This document shows, piece after piece, positions 16,003 through 25,220 of a stretch of DNA of 28,037 bases. A program made the translations under genes and the position numbers. The notes under the pieces were generated by a model. The model ran no database searches. It saw nothing but the letters and a program-made list of their open reading frames with translations, and was not told where the DNA came from. The number at the start of each line of letters is the position of its first letter. Positions within the stretch are counted from its first letter, which is position 1. Source of the stretch: an uncultured Collinsella sp. (lineage in GTDB: Bacteria > Actinomycetota > Coriobacteriia > Coriobacteriales > Coriobacteriaceae); the NCBI GenBank assembly GCA_900544755.1, contig UQWQ01000018.1:1-28037 (forward strand), in the 5' to 3' direction.

Positions 16003-18303
16003 TTACTCGGCAGCGGCCTTGAACTTGTTGTAGTTGATCAGACAGCCGGCCTTGACGATGGCACGCTCCTCGGCCGTCATATCGGCAATGTAGAGCTCAA
16101 TCTGCTCGACCGCACCATCGGCGCGCACCACGTAGGCGGCGATGCTCTGCAGGTCGCCATCGAGCGCGGCACGGATACCCGGCACAAAGACGTAGTCGCC
16201 CACCTCAAAGTTGGGCTCGGCCTCCATCTGAAAGGGCACCATGCCCCAGTTCATGACGTTGGAGCGATAGCGCTTGGTGGCGTACTCGTGGACGATGTTG
16301 GCCAGGCCGCCGATCACGCGCTGGCAGCTCGCAGCCTGCTCGCGGGCGCTGCCGTCGCCAGGCTTCTTGGCGTAAACCATGGAGCCGTACTCGGTCGCCT
16401 TGGCATCTGCCGCGACGCCCGCACCGGTCAGCGCCTCGAACACACCGGCAAGCTCGACATCGAGCACCGACAGGTCACCCGCGGACTCGCCGGCAACGCG
16501 ACGCTTCTCCACAGCGTCGACCTCCTTGGAGCGGCCCACGTAGGCCGGATCGCGACGGCTCAGCGTAAACTCGGCCAGACCCAGCGGGTTGGAGCGGAAG
16601 GAGCTTGTCTCGCCCGAGGGAATGAGCTCGTCGGTCGTGGTGACCGGGTCCATGATCTTGGAGCACACCTTGAGCAGGATGTCGTCGCCGAGTGGCTCCA
16701 TCGCAGGCCACGGCTTGATATTGGGGCCCTCGACCAGCTCGTCTGCAGGCTCGGCCTTGCCAAAGCCCCAGTACACGCGCTTCTTGTAGGGAGCATCGTC
16801 GAAGGTGTACTCGCAGGCCTCGTCCCAAGTGTCCTCGGGCAGGTCGGTCGCCGGGGTGAGCACGCCGCCGTTGGCAGCCGTCGCTGCAATGGAGCGGGCG
16901 TCCATCAGGGCCACGGCGCTCAGCTGGCCATTGCCCGGCTTGGAACCCTCGCGGTTGGGGAAGTTGCGCGTGGTGTGGCGAATGGACAGGCCGTTGTTGG
17001 CAGGCGTATCGCCGGCACCAAAGCACGGGCCGCAAAACGCCGTGCGCACGATCGCGCCGGCCTCCATGAGGTCGTAGATATAGCCGCGGCGCGTAAGCTC
17101 GAGCGCCACGGGCTGGCTTGTGGGATAGACCGACAGCGAGAACTCGCCGCAGCCGGTGTTGGCGCCCTTGAGCACACGGGCAGCCTGCACCACGGAGTCG
17201 TAGTTACCGCCCGAGCAGCCGGCGATAACGCCCTGCTGCACGTGCAGCTTGCCGTCGATGATCTTGTCGAGCAGGCTAAAGTGCGTCTTGCCCTCGCCGA
17301 TCTTGGCGGCCTCGAGCTCCACCTCGTGGAGGATGTCCTCGAGGTTCTCGTTGAGCTCGTCAATCTCAAAGCCGTTGGAAGGATGGAACGGCAGGGCGAT
17401 CATGGGCTTGATGCTCGACAGGTCGACCTCGACGCAACCGTCGTAGTAGGCGACATCGGCGGGCTTGAGCTCACGATAGTCGTCACCGCGGCCGTGCATG
17501 GTCAAAAACGCGTGTGTGTCCTCGTCGGTAGCCCAGATGCTCGACAGACAGGTGGTCTCGGTGGTCATGACGTCGACGCCGTTGCGGTAGTCGGTCGTCA
17601 TGCTCGCGATGCCGGGGCCCACAAACTCCATGACCTTATTCTTGACGTAGCCCTTGGCAAAGACGGCACGGATGATGGCGAGTGCCACATCGTGCGGGCC
17701 AACGCCGGGGCGCGGGGCGCCCGTGAGGTAGATGGCGACGACGCCGGGATAGGCGACATCGTAGGTGTCGCGCAGCAGCTGCTTTGCCAGCTCGCCGCCG
17801 CCCTCGCCCACGGCCATGGTGCCCAGAGCGCCGTAGCGGGTGTGTGAGTCGGAGCCCAGGATCATCTTGCCGCAGCCCGCGAAGTTCTCACGCATAAAGG
17901 AGTGGATAACGGCGATATGCGGCGGAACGAAGATGCCACCGTACTTCTTGGCAGCCGAGAGGCCAAAGACGTGGTCGTCCTCGTTGATGGTGCCGCCCAC
18001 GGCGCACAGCGAATTATGGCAGTTGGTGAGCACGTAAGGCAGCGGGAACTGCTCCATGCCCGAGGCGCGCGCCGTCTGGATGATGCCGACAAAGGTGATG
18101 TCGTGGCTCGCCATGGCATCGAAGCGAATCTTGAGCGCCTCGGGGTCGCCGGACGTATTGTGTGCCTGAAGGATCGAATACGCGATGGTGCCGCGCTTGG
18201 CATCCTCGGGCGTCTGCGTAATACCACGCTCGGCAGCCTCGGCCGCAGGCACAACCTCGCTGCAACGGCGCAGGTAGATGCCGTCCTCGTACAGCTTGAC
18301 CAT
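16003..18303 (-). CDS. Aconitase-family hydratase
   Basis: The protein is 766 residues from the ATG at 18301-18303, which has a GGGAG ribosome site; an in-frame start at 18348 lacks one. It is an aconitase/homoaconitase-superfamily hydro-lyase, which isomerises citrate or a related tricarboxylic acid through a dehydrated intermediate. It contains the GSDSHT motif of the active site, three cysteines placed as [4Fe-4S] ligands (AGCSGG near 362 and CGPCFG near 423), a TRNFPNR arginine motif and a C-terminal swivel domain with GDGSAREQAA. In typical aconitases the last motif reads GSSR; here the second Ser is Ala while the presumed catalytic Ser is kept. The sequence is closer in feel to the YbhJ-like hydratases than to AcnA or AcnB, so citrate as substrate is probable but not certain. 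No other citric-acid-cycle gene is adjacent; it seems monocistronic. Confidence 0.9.
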   Translation of the reverse strand: MVKLYEDGIYLRRCSEVVPAAEAAERGITQTPEDAKRGTIAYSILQAHNTSGDPEALKIRFDAMASHDITFVGIIQTARASGMEQFPLPYVLTNCHNSLCAVGGTINEDDHVFGLSAAKKYGGIFVPPHIAVIHSFMRENFAGCGKMILGSDSHTRYGALGTMAVGEGGGELAKQLLRDTYDVAYPGVVAIYLTGAPRPGVGPHDVALAIIRAVFAKGYVKNKVMEFVGPGIASMTTDYRNGVDVMTTETTCLSSIWATDEDTHAFLTMHGRGDDYRELKPADVAYYDGCVEVDLSSIKPMIALPFHPSNGFEIDELNENLEDILHEVELEAAKIGEGKTHFSLLDKIIDGKLHVQQGVIAGCSGGNYDSVVQAARVLKGANTGCGEFSLSVYPTSQPVALELTRRGYIYDLMEAGAIVRTAFCGPCFGAGDTPANNGLSIRHTTRNFPNREGSKPGNGQLSAVALMDARSIAATAANGGVLTPATDLPEDTWDEACEYTFDDAPYKKRVYWGFGKAEPADELVEGPNIKPWPAMEPLGDDILLKVCSKIMDPVTTTDELIPSGETSSFRSNPLGLAEFTLSRRDPAYVGRSKEVDAVEKRRVAGESAGDLSVLDVELAGVFEALTGAGVAADAKATEYGSMVYAKKPGDGSAREQAASCQRVIGGLANIVHEYATKRYRSNVMNWGMVPFQMEAEPNFEVGDYVFVPGIRAALDGDLQSIAAYVVRADGAVEQIELYIADMTAEERAIVKAGCLINYNKFKAAAE

Positions 18304-18372
18304 ACTGTCTCCCACTCTGCCCAAAAGATTTGGGCGCATAGCATACATTCGTTCAATATCGTGCCATAGAAC

Positions 18373-18419
18373 GGTTGCGAGTGGGTTGCGAATCTACACG
18401 TTCACTTTATCTCAGTAAA
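18373..18419 (-). promoter_or_regulatory. Candidate promoter and direct repeats of the hydratase gene
   Basis: On the minus strand TTTACT (18414-18419) and TAGATT (18391-18396) are spaced by 17 bp as -35 and -10. Just downstream, the octamer GGTTGCGA is repeated on the plus strand at 18373-18380 and 18384-18391, an 11-bp offset that puts both on one face of the helix. This could be a regulator site. Both hexamers are imperfect. Confidence 0.4.
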
Positions 18420-18476
18420 GTAAAGGACGAGCCCAGCGTGGGCCGGCAGATTTGGTGCAAGAGTGTCCCTTTCGAC

Positions 18477-18505
18477 TAGTCATTTAAGAACGTCCCCAAT
18501 GACTA
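18477..18505. repeat. Single unit of the 29-bp palindromic repeat
   Basis: TAGTCATT (18477-18484) and AATGACTA (18498-18505) flank a 13-nt loop identical to that at 308-320. Compared with the unit at 300-328, one stem base and its partner have both changed (G-C to A-T), so the pairing is kept. Confidence 0.8.
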
Positions 18506-18585
18506 CCCTACCGCATCCGGAGCAAGGCAGCGCCGCAGGTAGAGGACGGACAGCGAGCGACGTCCAGAGCGAACAAGTTGGCATG

Positions 18586-18627
18586 AAAAAGGCAAGGCAT
18601 AGACCTTCTGGTCATGCCTTGCCTTTT
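18586..18627 (-). terminator. Terminator of the dnaK-grpE-dnaJ-hspR operon
   Basis: An 18-bp stem with one bulged A (arms 18587-18605 and 18610-18627, core AAGGCAAGGCAT) is followed on the minus strand by five T residues. It lies 70 bp after the hspR stop codon. Confidence 0.88.
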
Positions 18628-18669
18628 GAATGACAAATTGTCGCTCTGGGCGGCGCGCAGCGTCGAGCC

Positions 18670-18697
18670 GTTACGCGGTTTGGTAAAACCGCGTAAC
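18670..18697. other. Hairpin touching the hspR stop codon
   Basis: GTTACGCGGTTT (18670-18681) and AAACCGCGTAAC (18686-18697) form a perfect 12-bp stem with a GGTA loop. The right arm reaches the first base of the hspR stop codon. No T-run follows. It may protect the 3' end of the mRNA or slow termination of translation. Confidence 0.6.
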
Positions 18698-19113
18698 TAC
18701 AGATCCCCTCCGGCGCCCAGCAGCTTGCGCATGACTTGCTCGGGGTTGACCGAGCCGTCGCGCGGGGCCAGGGCGGTAATCTTCTTTTGCATCTTGTACT
18801 CGTGCAGCTCGTCCTCGAGCTGGCGTACGCGGGCGCGGAGCTTCTCGTTCTCGCGCTCGCGCTCCTCAGCACGCTCCTTCATATCGAGGATGCGCACCAC
18901 GCCGGCGAGGTTGATGCCCTCGTCGGTCAGTTGGTTGATGAGTTCCAGACGCTCGATATCGGCACGCGAATACAGGCGCGTGTTACCGCCCGAGCGCTGA
19001 GGATTCACCAGGCCCTTGGACTCGTAGACGCGCAGAGTCTGCGGGTGCATGCCGGTCAGCTCGGCCGCCACGCTGATCATGTACAGCGGTTTGTTCCTAT
19101 TGTCCTCGGCCAT
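18697..19113 (-). CDS. hspR: Heat-shock repressor HspR (MerR family)
   Basis: This 138-residue regulator has an N-terminal MerR-type winged helix-turn-helix (about residues 10-75, with ISVAAELTGMHPQTLRVYESKGLV) followed by a coiled-coil helix at about 77-115. HspR represses dnaK and clpB operons in actinobacteria and uses DnaK as co-repressor. As the last gene of the dnaK operon it gives a feedback loop. The start has an AAAGGGG ribosome site, spaced about 9 bases. The likely binding sites are the matched inverted repeats before dnaK and clpB. Confidence 0.94.
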   Translation of the reverse strand: MAEDNRNKPLYMISVAAELTGMHPQTLRVYESKGLVNPQRSGGNTRLYSRADIERLELINQLTDEGINLAGVVRILDMKERAEERERENEKLRARVRQLEDELHEYKMQKKITALAPRDGSVNPEQVMRKLLGAGGDL

Positions 19114-19185
19114 GCTACCTGACCCCTTTCCGTCTCGTTATCGTCCATCATAAGCCCGCGGGCGTGGGCGTGCGCCGCGACCGCC

Positions 19186-20151
19186 CTAGTACGTCGCCTT
19201 GTAACGGTTGACCTTCTCGCGATAATCGCGCGTGTCGGCCTCGCGCAGCTTGGTCATGGCATCGCGCTCATCGTCGGACAGGCTCGTGGGGACCTGCACC
19301 TTGATCTCGACGAGCAGCGCGCCCGTACGACCACGGTGCTTAACGTCGGGCGCGCCCATCTCTTTAAAGCGGAACTTCTTGCCCGTCTGGGTGCCAGCGG
19401 GCACCTTCAGACGAACCGTCGCGCCGCCGGGCGTGGGCACATCCACCGTGCAGCCGAGCGCCGCCTCGTAGACCGAGACCGGCACCTCCATGGTCACGTC
19501 GGCACCTTTACGCTTAAACAGCGGATGCTCCTCCACATGCGTGGTCACGACCAGGTCGCCGCGCTCGCCTCCGGCAACGCCATACTCGCCGCGACGCTTG
19601 TAGCGTAGCTTGCCGCCGTCGACCGCACCCGCAGGCACCGAGACCGTGATGGTCTGCTGCTCGCCCGTCGAGGGAATGCGGTAGGTGACCTTGTGCGTCA
19701 CGCCGCGAAACGCGTCCTCGGCTGTTACATCGACAGTCAGCGACAGGTCGCCGCCCTTGCGCGCGCGGCTGCGACCCGCGCCGGCACCGGCAGCACCCGC
19801 AGCCCCGGCAAAGCCCGAGCCCCAATCGCTACCCCAAGCGCCGTTGCCGCTAAAGATGCTGTCGAAGATGTCGCCCCAGCCGCTGGCGCCCGCGCCGGCA
19901 CCGTAGCCGCCGCCATACGCGCCGCCTGCGCCCGGCATGCCGCCGAACATGAGCATCTGGTCGTACTCTTTGCGCTTCTTCTCGTCCGAAAGCGTCTCGT
20001 AGGCCTCGCTAATCTCCTTAAACTTGGCCTCGTCGCCGCCGGCATCGGGGTGATATTTTTGCGCGAGCTTGCGAAACGCGCTCTTGATCTCTTTGTCGGA
20101 GGCGCTCTTGGATACGCCCAGGATGTCATAGAAGGTTTTGCCTGCAGCCAT
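19186..20151 (-). CDS. dnaJ: DnaJ co-chaperone without zinc-finger domain (CbpA-like)
   Basis: This 321-residue J-domain protein stimulates the ATPase of DnaK and delivers substrates to it. The J domain spans about residues 5-70 with HPD at 34-36. A Gly/Ala-rich linker follows at about 70-130, then two C-terminal beta-domains (about 135-305). The four CxxCxGxG repeats of classical DnaJ are absent, so this is a type B, CbpA-like protein. The ribosome site is AGAGGAG, 6 bases before the ATG. It lies 107 bp after grpE, with two hairpins in the gap, and 72 bp before hspR. Confidence 0.93.
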   Translation of the reverse strand: MAAGKTFYDILGVSKSASDKEIKSAFRKLAQKYHPDAGGDEAKFKEISEAYETLSDEKKRKEYDQMLMFGGMPGAGGAYGGGYGAGAGASGWGDIFDSIFSGNGAWGSDWGSGFAGAAGAAGAGAGRSRARKGGDLSLTVDVTAEDAFRGVTHKVTYRIPSTGEQQTITVSVPAGAVDGGKLRYKRRGEYGVAGGERGDLVVTTHVEEHPLFKRKGADVTMEVPVSVYEAALGCTVDVPTPGGATVRLKVPAGTQTGKKFRFKEMGAPDVKHRGRTGALLVEIKVQVPTSLSDDERDAMTKLREADTRDYREKVNRYKATY

Positions 20152-20173
20152 CGTAGCTCCTCTCCTGTTTCAT

Positions 20174-20194
20174 CCGCCGTCCAGCGGACGGCGG
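20174..20194. other. Small hairpin in the dnaJ leader
   Basis: CCGCCGTCC and GGACGGCGG pair perfectly over 9 bp with an AGC loop, 22 bp upstream of the dnaJ start codon. It may be an RNA processing or stability element together with the hairpin at 20224-20253. Confidence 0.5.
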
Positions 20195-20223
20195 CTCATG
20201 CTTTCATATGGCACTAGGCCAGA

Positions 20224-20253
20224 AAGGGCCCCGGGTGTTGCCCCGGGGCCCTT
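20224..20253 (-). terminator. Terminator-like hairpin between grpE and dnaJ
   Basis: AAGGGCCCCGGG (20224-20235) and CCCGGGGCCCTT (20242-20253) form a perfect 12-bp stem with a 6-nt loop. It begins 5 bp after the grpE stop codon and is followed on the minus strand by TTTC only. It may cause partial termination and so lower dnaJ-hspR expression relative to dnaK-grpE. Confidence 0.6.
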
Positions 20254-20258
20254 CTCAA

Positions 20259-21101
20259 TTACTCCTCGGTGCTCTCAGCCGTATCAGCCGCAGCATCCTC
20301 GGGCGCCGCTTCGGGCTCCGGTGCGGGGCGCTTCTCGCCACCGTAGGTCACCGTCACCATCGCGGAACGCAGGATGCGGTCCGCCATGCGGTAGCCCTTC
20401 TGGTACACGTCGTTGACAGTCTCGTCGTACTGCGATGCGTCCTCGACGCGGCCCACAGCCTGGTGCTCGAGCGGATCGAACGCCTCGCCCTTGGGGTCGA
20501 TGGGCTCAACGCCCTCGTGAGCAAACACATCGAGCAGCTTGGCATGCACCGCGTCAACGCCGTCGACGAACTGCTTAAAGTCGTCGGCGAGCTCCTGGCT
20601 GCGGGCATGGTCGATCGCGCGCTCGATATCGTCGACCACCGGCAGCAGCGCGGTGACGAGCTTCTCGGTCGCGCGCTCGCGCTCGGCGATGCGCTCGTTG
20701 GCGGTGCGGCGACGGAAGTTCTCCCAGTCGGCCTGCAGACGGGCGGTACGCTCGGTGGCGTCCTTTGCCTTATCCTCGGCGACCTTCTGGGCCTCTGCCG
20801 CAGCATCGAGCTCGCGGCGCACGTCGGCAAGCTCCTTTTGGGCCTGCTCGAACTTGAGCTTAAAGTCGTTGTCGGCGGCTTCCTCACCGGCGCGGATAGC
20901 AGCTTCCACCATCTCGTCCTCGGTCATCGTCGCCTCCTTGTTGGAATCCTCTACCTGGTTCTCGGCAGCCTCGGCGGCCTCGGCCTCGTTGGCCTCGGTA
21001 TCGTCGACGGCCTCTACGGGAATCTTCACGTCCTTCTCCTCAGAGTCAACGGGGGCGGCGCCAGCGGCGGCCGCCTCCGTGCGAGCTTTACGGGCGGACA
21101 T
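20259..21101 (-). CDS. grpE: Nucleotide exchange factor GrpE
   Basis: This 280-residue protein releases ADP from DnaK. Residues of about 80-150 form the long dimeric helix, and the family signature FDPLEHQAV lies at about 207-215, followed by KGYRMADRILRSAMV. Residues 1-75 and the last 30 are acidic, Ala/Glu-rich and probably disordered, which makes it longer than the usual 180-220 residues. It starts 2 bases after the dnaK stop codon, so translational coupling is likely. Confidence 0.97.
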   Translation of the reverse strand: MSARKARTEAAAAGAAPVDSEEKDVKIPVEAVDDTEANEAEAAEAAENQVEDSNKEATMTEDEMVEAAIRAGEEAADNDFKLKFEQAQKELADVRRELDAAAEAQKVAEDKAKDATERTARLQADWENFRRRTANERIAERERATEKLVTALLPVVDDIERAIDHARSQELADDFKQFVDGVDAVHAKLLDVFAHEGVEPIDPKGEAFDPLEHQAVGRVEDASQYDETVNDVYQKGYRMADRILRSAMVTVTYGGEKRPAPEPEAAPEDAAADTAESTEE

Positions 21102-21103
21102 GA

Positions 21104-22996
<1,893 letters not shown>

Positions 22997-23097
22997 TAGA
23001 AATTCCCTCTCTCTTTTGCGTTCGCGCCGCCTCGACGGTCTGTCGCGCGGCGCTTCGGCTTGTCTTTCAGGATGTAGTGTATCCCCTTATGGGCCGG

Positions 23098-23132
23098 AAT
23101 ATACAAAATCTAAGTCAATTCATATAAGATTT
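23098..23132 (-). promoter_or_regulatory. dnaK promoter with probable HspR operator
   Basis: The inverted repeat AAATCTAAGTC-N7-ATAAGATTT spans 23106-23132, and a -10-like TATATT (minus strand) lies at 23098-23103, two bases away. The arms are identical to those before clpB and only the 7-bp centre differs. This places the repeat over the -35 region at both genes. Confidence 0.68.
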
Positions 23133-23140
23133 CTTATCTC

Positions 23141-23158
23141 TGAGAGTTTAGGTTCTCA
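23141..23158. promoter_or_regulatory. Secondary palindrome upstream of dnaK
   Basis: TGAGA-N8-TCTCA is one base wider than the TGAGT-N7-ACTCA core of the classical HAIR. The left half, TGAGAGTTT, also occurs upstream of clpB at 12101-12109, preceded by CTT. It could be a second, weaker HspR site. Confidence 0.4.
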
Positions 23159-23450
23159 AATGCGCAGGTAGATGCACTGTTTGAGTTCTCGGCAGATCTA
23201 TTGAGATCTATGTAGAGTTGGCTGAGGTTTGGGCTTGGGAGCGCACATGGCGGCCCCGGGCTTCCCTGGGGAAAGTTCGACCCGTTTTTCGGCCAAATAA
23301 CGGGATGCCCTTTCCGCAGACGCGCTCAATCGATCAATATTTCAAGTCACCTTTAGCTAACATTTGCGCAGCTCAGCGGCCTCACCTGCATGTTTTTTAG
23401 TAAGCCGTGGCATACTCGGCGAACGGTATGAAGATGCCGGTCAGAGGGTA

Positions 23451-23478
23451 TTGCAAACGGTCGCTCCCGTGGTATGTT
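23451..23478 (+). promoter_or_regulatory. Candidate promoter of the ferredoxin gene
   Basis: TTGCAA (23451-23456) and TATGTT (23473-23478) are spaced by 16 bp and lie about 60 bp upstream of the ferredoxin start codon. Confidence 0.5.
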
Positions 23479-23539
23479 TTTGCCCGAATCACACCGACGC
23501 ACATCGCCTGTAGCGTCGGTCAACAGAGAGGAAACTACC

Positions 23540-23725
23540 ATGGCTCATCCCGTAATTGATGCCGACGAGTGCATCGCTTGTGGCGTTTGCGTCGACTCCT
23601 GCCCCGCTGGCGTTCTGGAGCTCCAGGACGTCGCTACCGTCGCTGACGAGGACTCCTGCGTCGCCTGTGGCGCTTGCCAGGACGCTTGCCCCGCTGGCGC
23701 GATCACCGAGATCGTCGAGGAGTAA
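23540..23725 (+). CDS. 2[4Fe-4S] ferredoxin
   Basis: This 61-residue soluble electron carrier has two complete CxxCxxCxxxCP clusters: Cys11, 14, 17, 21 and Cys40, 43, 46, 50. The two halves (CIACGVCVDSCPAGVLEL and CVACGACQDACPAGAITE) show the internal duplication typical of clostridial-type ferredoxins. The ribosome site is AGAGAGG, about 9 bases before the ATG. It is monocistronic with its own promoter and terminator. It is a plausible electron partner for low-potential enzymes such as the Fe-S flavoprotein at 950-3727, but this is inference. Confidence 0.97.
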   Translation: MAHPVIDADECIACGVCVDSCPAGVLELQDVATVADEDSCVACGACQDACPAGAITEIVEE

Positions 23726-23764
23726 CAACTCCCCACTTGCACACTCAAAAGTACACCGTGCACA

Positions 23765-23802
23765 AAAAGGAGGCCTCCGCATCGCCGCGGAGGCCTCCTT
23801 TT
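23765..23802. terminator. Bidirectional terminator between ferredoxin gene and niaR
   Basis: A perfect 16-bp stem (23765-23780 and 23787-23802) with a 6-nt loop starts with A residues and ends with TTTT, so it has a T-run on both strands. It serves the convergent ferredoxin and nad operon transcripts. Confidence 0.93.
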
Positions 23803-23811
23803 GCATGTGTT

Positions 23812-24357
23812 CTAGGACAAATCATCCTCGTAGGGCATTAAATCGGCAAGGTAGCCCTTCTCCTTGAGCATGGCCTCGATCTCGTCGAGGGTTTGCTCAT
23901 CCTCTGCCGCAATGCGATGGAAGTGATAGCCGCTCGTCACCGTTAATAGTGGAAAGCTCTTGCCGCTCTCGATATCGTGCAGGTAGCGCTCAACATCGCG
24001 ACGATTGCGAATGTCCAGGTCGGCCGTGATCTTACCGTACACGCGGTGATTGACGATCACGTTGAGCACGGCACCGCCGGCGTCGACGATACTCGTGAGC
24101 TCATCGCCTGCCTGCTCCACGCTGTGGCGAACCTTGACCAAGCGCGTGGGCACGGCGGGGCTGCTGGGGGCCTCCTGTAGTACATAGCCGCGATTGGTGG
24201 CGACGATATCGTGCCCGTCAGCGCGCAGCAGGGCGATGTCCTGCACCACGACCTGACGGCTCACGCCCACCTCGCGGGCAAGCGCACTGCCCGAGACAGG
24301 ATCTTTGGCCCCCTCGAGCACGGCCATGATGGCACGGCGACGCTCGCGGGCGTTCAT
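23812..24357 (-). CDS. niaR: Niacin-responsive transcriptional repressor NiaR
   Basis: This 181-residue protein has an N-terminal HTH_11 domain (about 5-60) and a C-terminal 3H domain (about 70-175). His78, Glu86, His145 and His147 match the spacing of the metal ligands known from the Thermotoga maritima homologue. NiaR senses niacin and represses NAD synthesis or niacin uptake genes. Its ATG overlaps the nadC stop codon by one base, so it is co-translated with the pathway that it should control. The likely operator is the 19-bp palindrome before nadA. Confidence 0.92.
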   Translation of the reverse strand: MNARERRRAIMAVLEGAKDPVSGSALAREVGVSRQVVVQDIALLRADGHDIVATNRGYVLQEAPSSPAVPTRLVKVRHSVEQAGDELTSIVDAGGAVLNVIVNHRVYGKITADLDIRNRRDVERYLHDIESGKSFPLLTVTSGYHFHRIAAEDEQTLDEIEAMLKEKGYLADLMPYEDDLS

Positions 24358-25217
24358 TATTTACCGTCCAGCAGACGCAGGTGCTTAAGCGAGAGGTCGA
24401 GGATCGGCGCGGAGTGCGTCAGGGCGCCCGAGCTAATGTAGTCGACGCCCAGGTCGGCAAGCGCGCGGATATTGTTAGCGTCCACGTTGCCCGAGCACTC
24501 GGTCTTGGCGCGACCGGCGATAAGCTCGATGGCGGCGGCCATGTCGTCATGGGTCATGTTGTCGAACATGATGATATCGGCGCCGGCCTCCACGGCTTCG
24601 CGTACCATGTCCAGGTTCTCGCACTCAATCTCGACCGTCGTGGTAAACGACGCGTGGGCGCGCGCCATCTCGATCGCGCGCGTCACGCCACCGGCGGCAT
24701 CGATGTGGTTGTCCTTGAGCATGACGGCTGTCGACAGGTTGTAGCGATGGTTGCTGCCGCCGCCGATCTCAACCGCCGCCTTCTCGAAAACGCGCATGCC
24801 CGGCGTGGTCTTGCGTGTGTCGACAAGCACGGTCTTGGTACCCTCGAGCGCCGCTGCCATTCTGTGCGTATAGGTAGCGATACCGCTCATGCGCTGCAGG
24901 TAGTTGAGCGCCACGCGCTCGCCCGAAAGCAGCACGCGCGCATCGCCGCGCACCTGGCCCACGTGGTCGCCGGCGTGCACCTCGTCACCGTCGGCAACAT
25001 CAAACAGCACCGAGCTCTGCGAATCCAGCAGCTCAAAGGTGCGGGCGAACACATCCAAGCCCGCGATGATGCCATCGGCCTTGGCGATGAGCTCCACCGT
25101 GGCGGGGCGCGCCGTGGGGCACACGCTCGCCGTGCTCACGTCCTCAAACGTAATGTCCTCGCGTAGAGCCTGCAGAATCAGATCATCGACGACGAGCTTC
25201 ATGGTAATGGGATTCAT
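24357..25217 (-). CDS. nadC: Nicotinate-nucleotide pyrophosphorylase (carboxylating)
   Basis: This 286-residue enzyme converts quinolinate and phosphoribosyl pyrophosphate to nicotinate mononucleotide, CO2 and pyrophosphate. It contains the family patterns VDTRKTTPGMR, GGGSNHRYNL, MLKDNHI and EIECENLD. A GGAGGAG ribosome site inside the nadB end lies 6 bases before its ATG, 3 bases after the nadB stop codon. Length is normal for the family. Confidence 0.97.
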   Translation of the reverse strand: MNPITMKLVVDDLILQALREDITFEDVSTASVCPTARPATVELIAKADGIIAGLDVFARTFELLDSQSSVLFDVADGDEVHAGDHVGQVRGDARVLLSGERVALNYLQRMSGIATYTHRMAAALEGTKTVLVDTRKTTPGMRVFEKAAVEIGGGSNHRYNLSTAVMLKDNHIDAAGGVTRAIEMARAHASFTTTVEIECENLDMVREAVEAGADIIMFDNMTHDDMAAAIELIAGRAKTECSGNVDANNIRALADLGVDYISSGALTHSAPILDLSLKHLRLLDGK

Positions 25218-25220
25218 GGT

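Larger units (their letters stand above)
18304..18696. other. Intergenic region between hspR and the hydratase gene
   Basis: No gene was found. It holds the hydratase promoter with direct repeats (18373-18421), a 16-bp sequence GGTGCAAGAGTGTCCC (18454-18469) that recurs with two changes at 28001-28016, a single palindromic repeat unit (18477-18505), and the terminator of the chaperone operon (18586-18627). Confidence 0.6.
22997..23539. other. Divergent intergenic region between dnaK and ferredoxin genes
   Basis: No gene was found. The left part is the dnaK leader and promoter with an inverted repeat at 23106-23132 and a TGAGA-N8-TCTCA palindrome at 23141-23158. The centre (23170-23440) shows no convincing structure. 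The right part holds the ferredoxin promoter. Confidence 0.6.

Noticed and set aside
16288..17847. Plus-strand open frame opposite the hydratase gene
   Set aside because: It is antisense to a conserved enzyme and has no recognisable domain.
23170..23440. A tRNA or small RNA gene in the dnaK-ferredoxin gap
   Set aside because: No cloverleaf, T-loop consensus, or promoter-terminator pair could be found.
23812..24357. BirA-type biotin regulator
   Set aside because: The N-terminal helix-turn-helix resembles that of BirA, but the C-terminal part is a 3H domain with metal ligands, and the gene overlaps nadC, so NiaR fits better.
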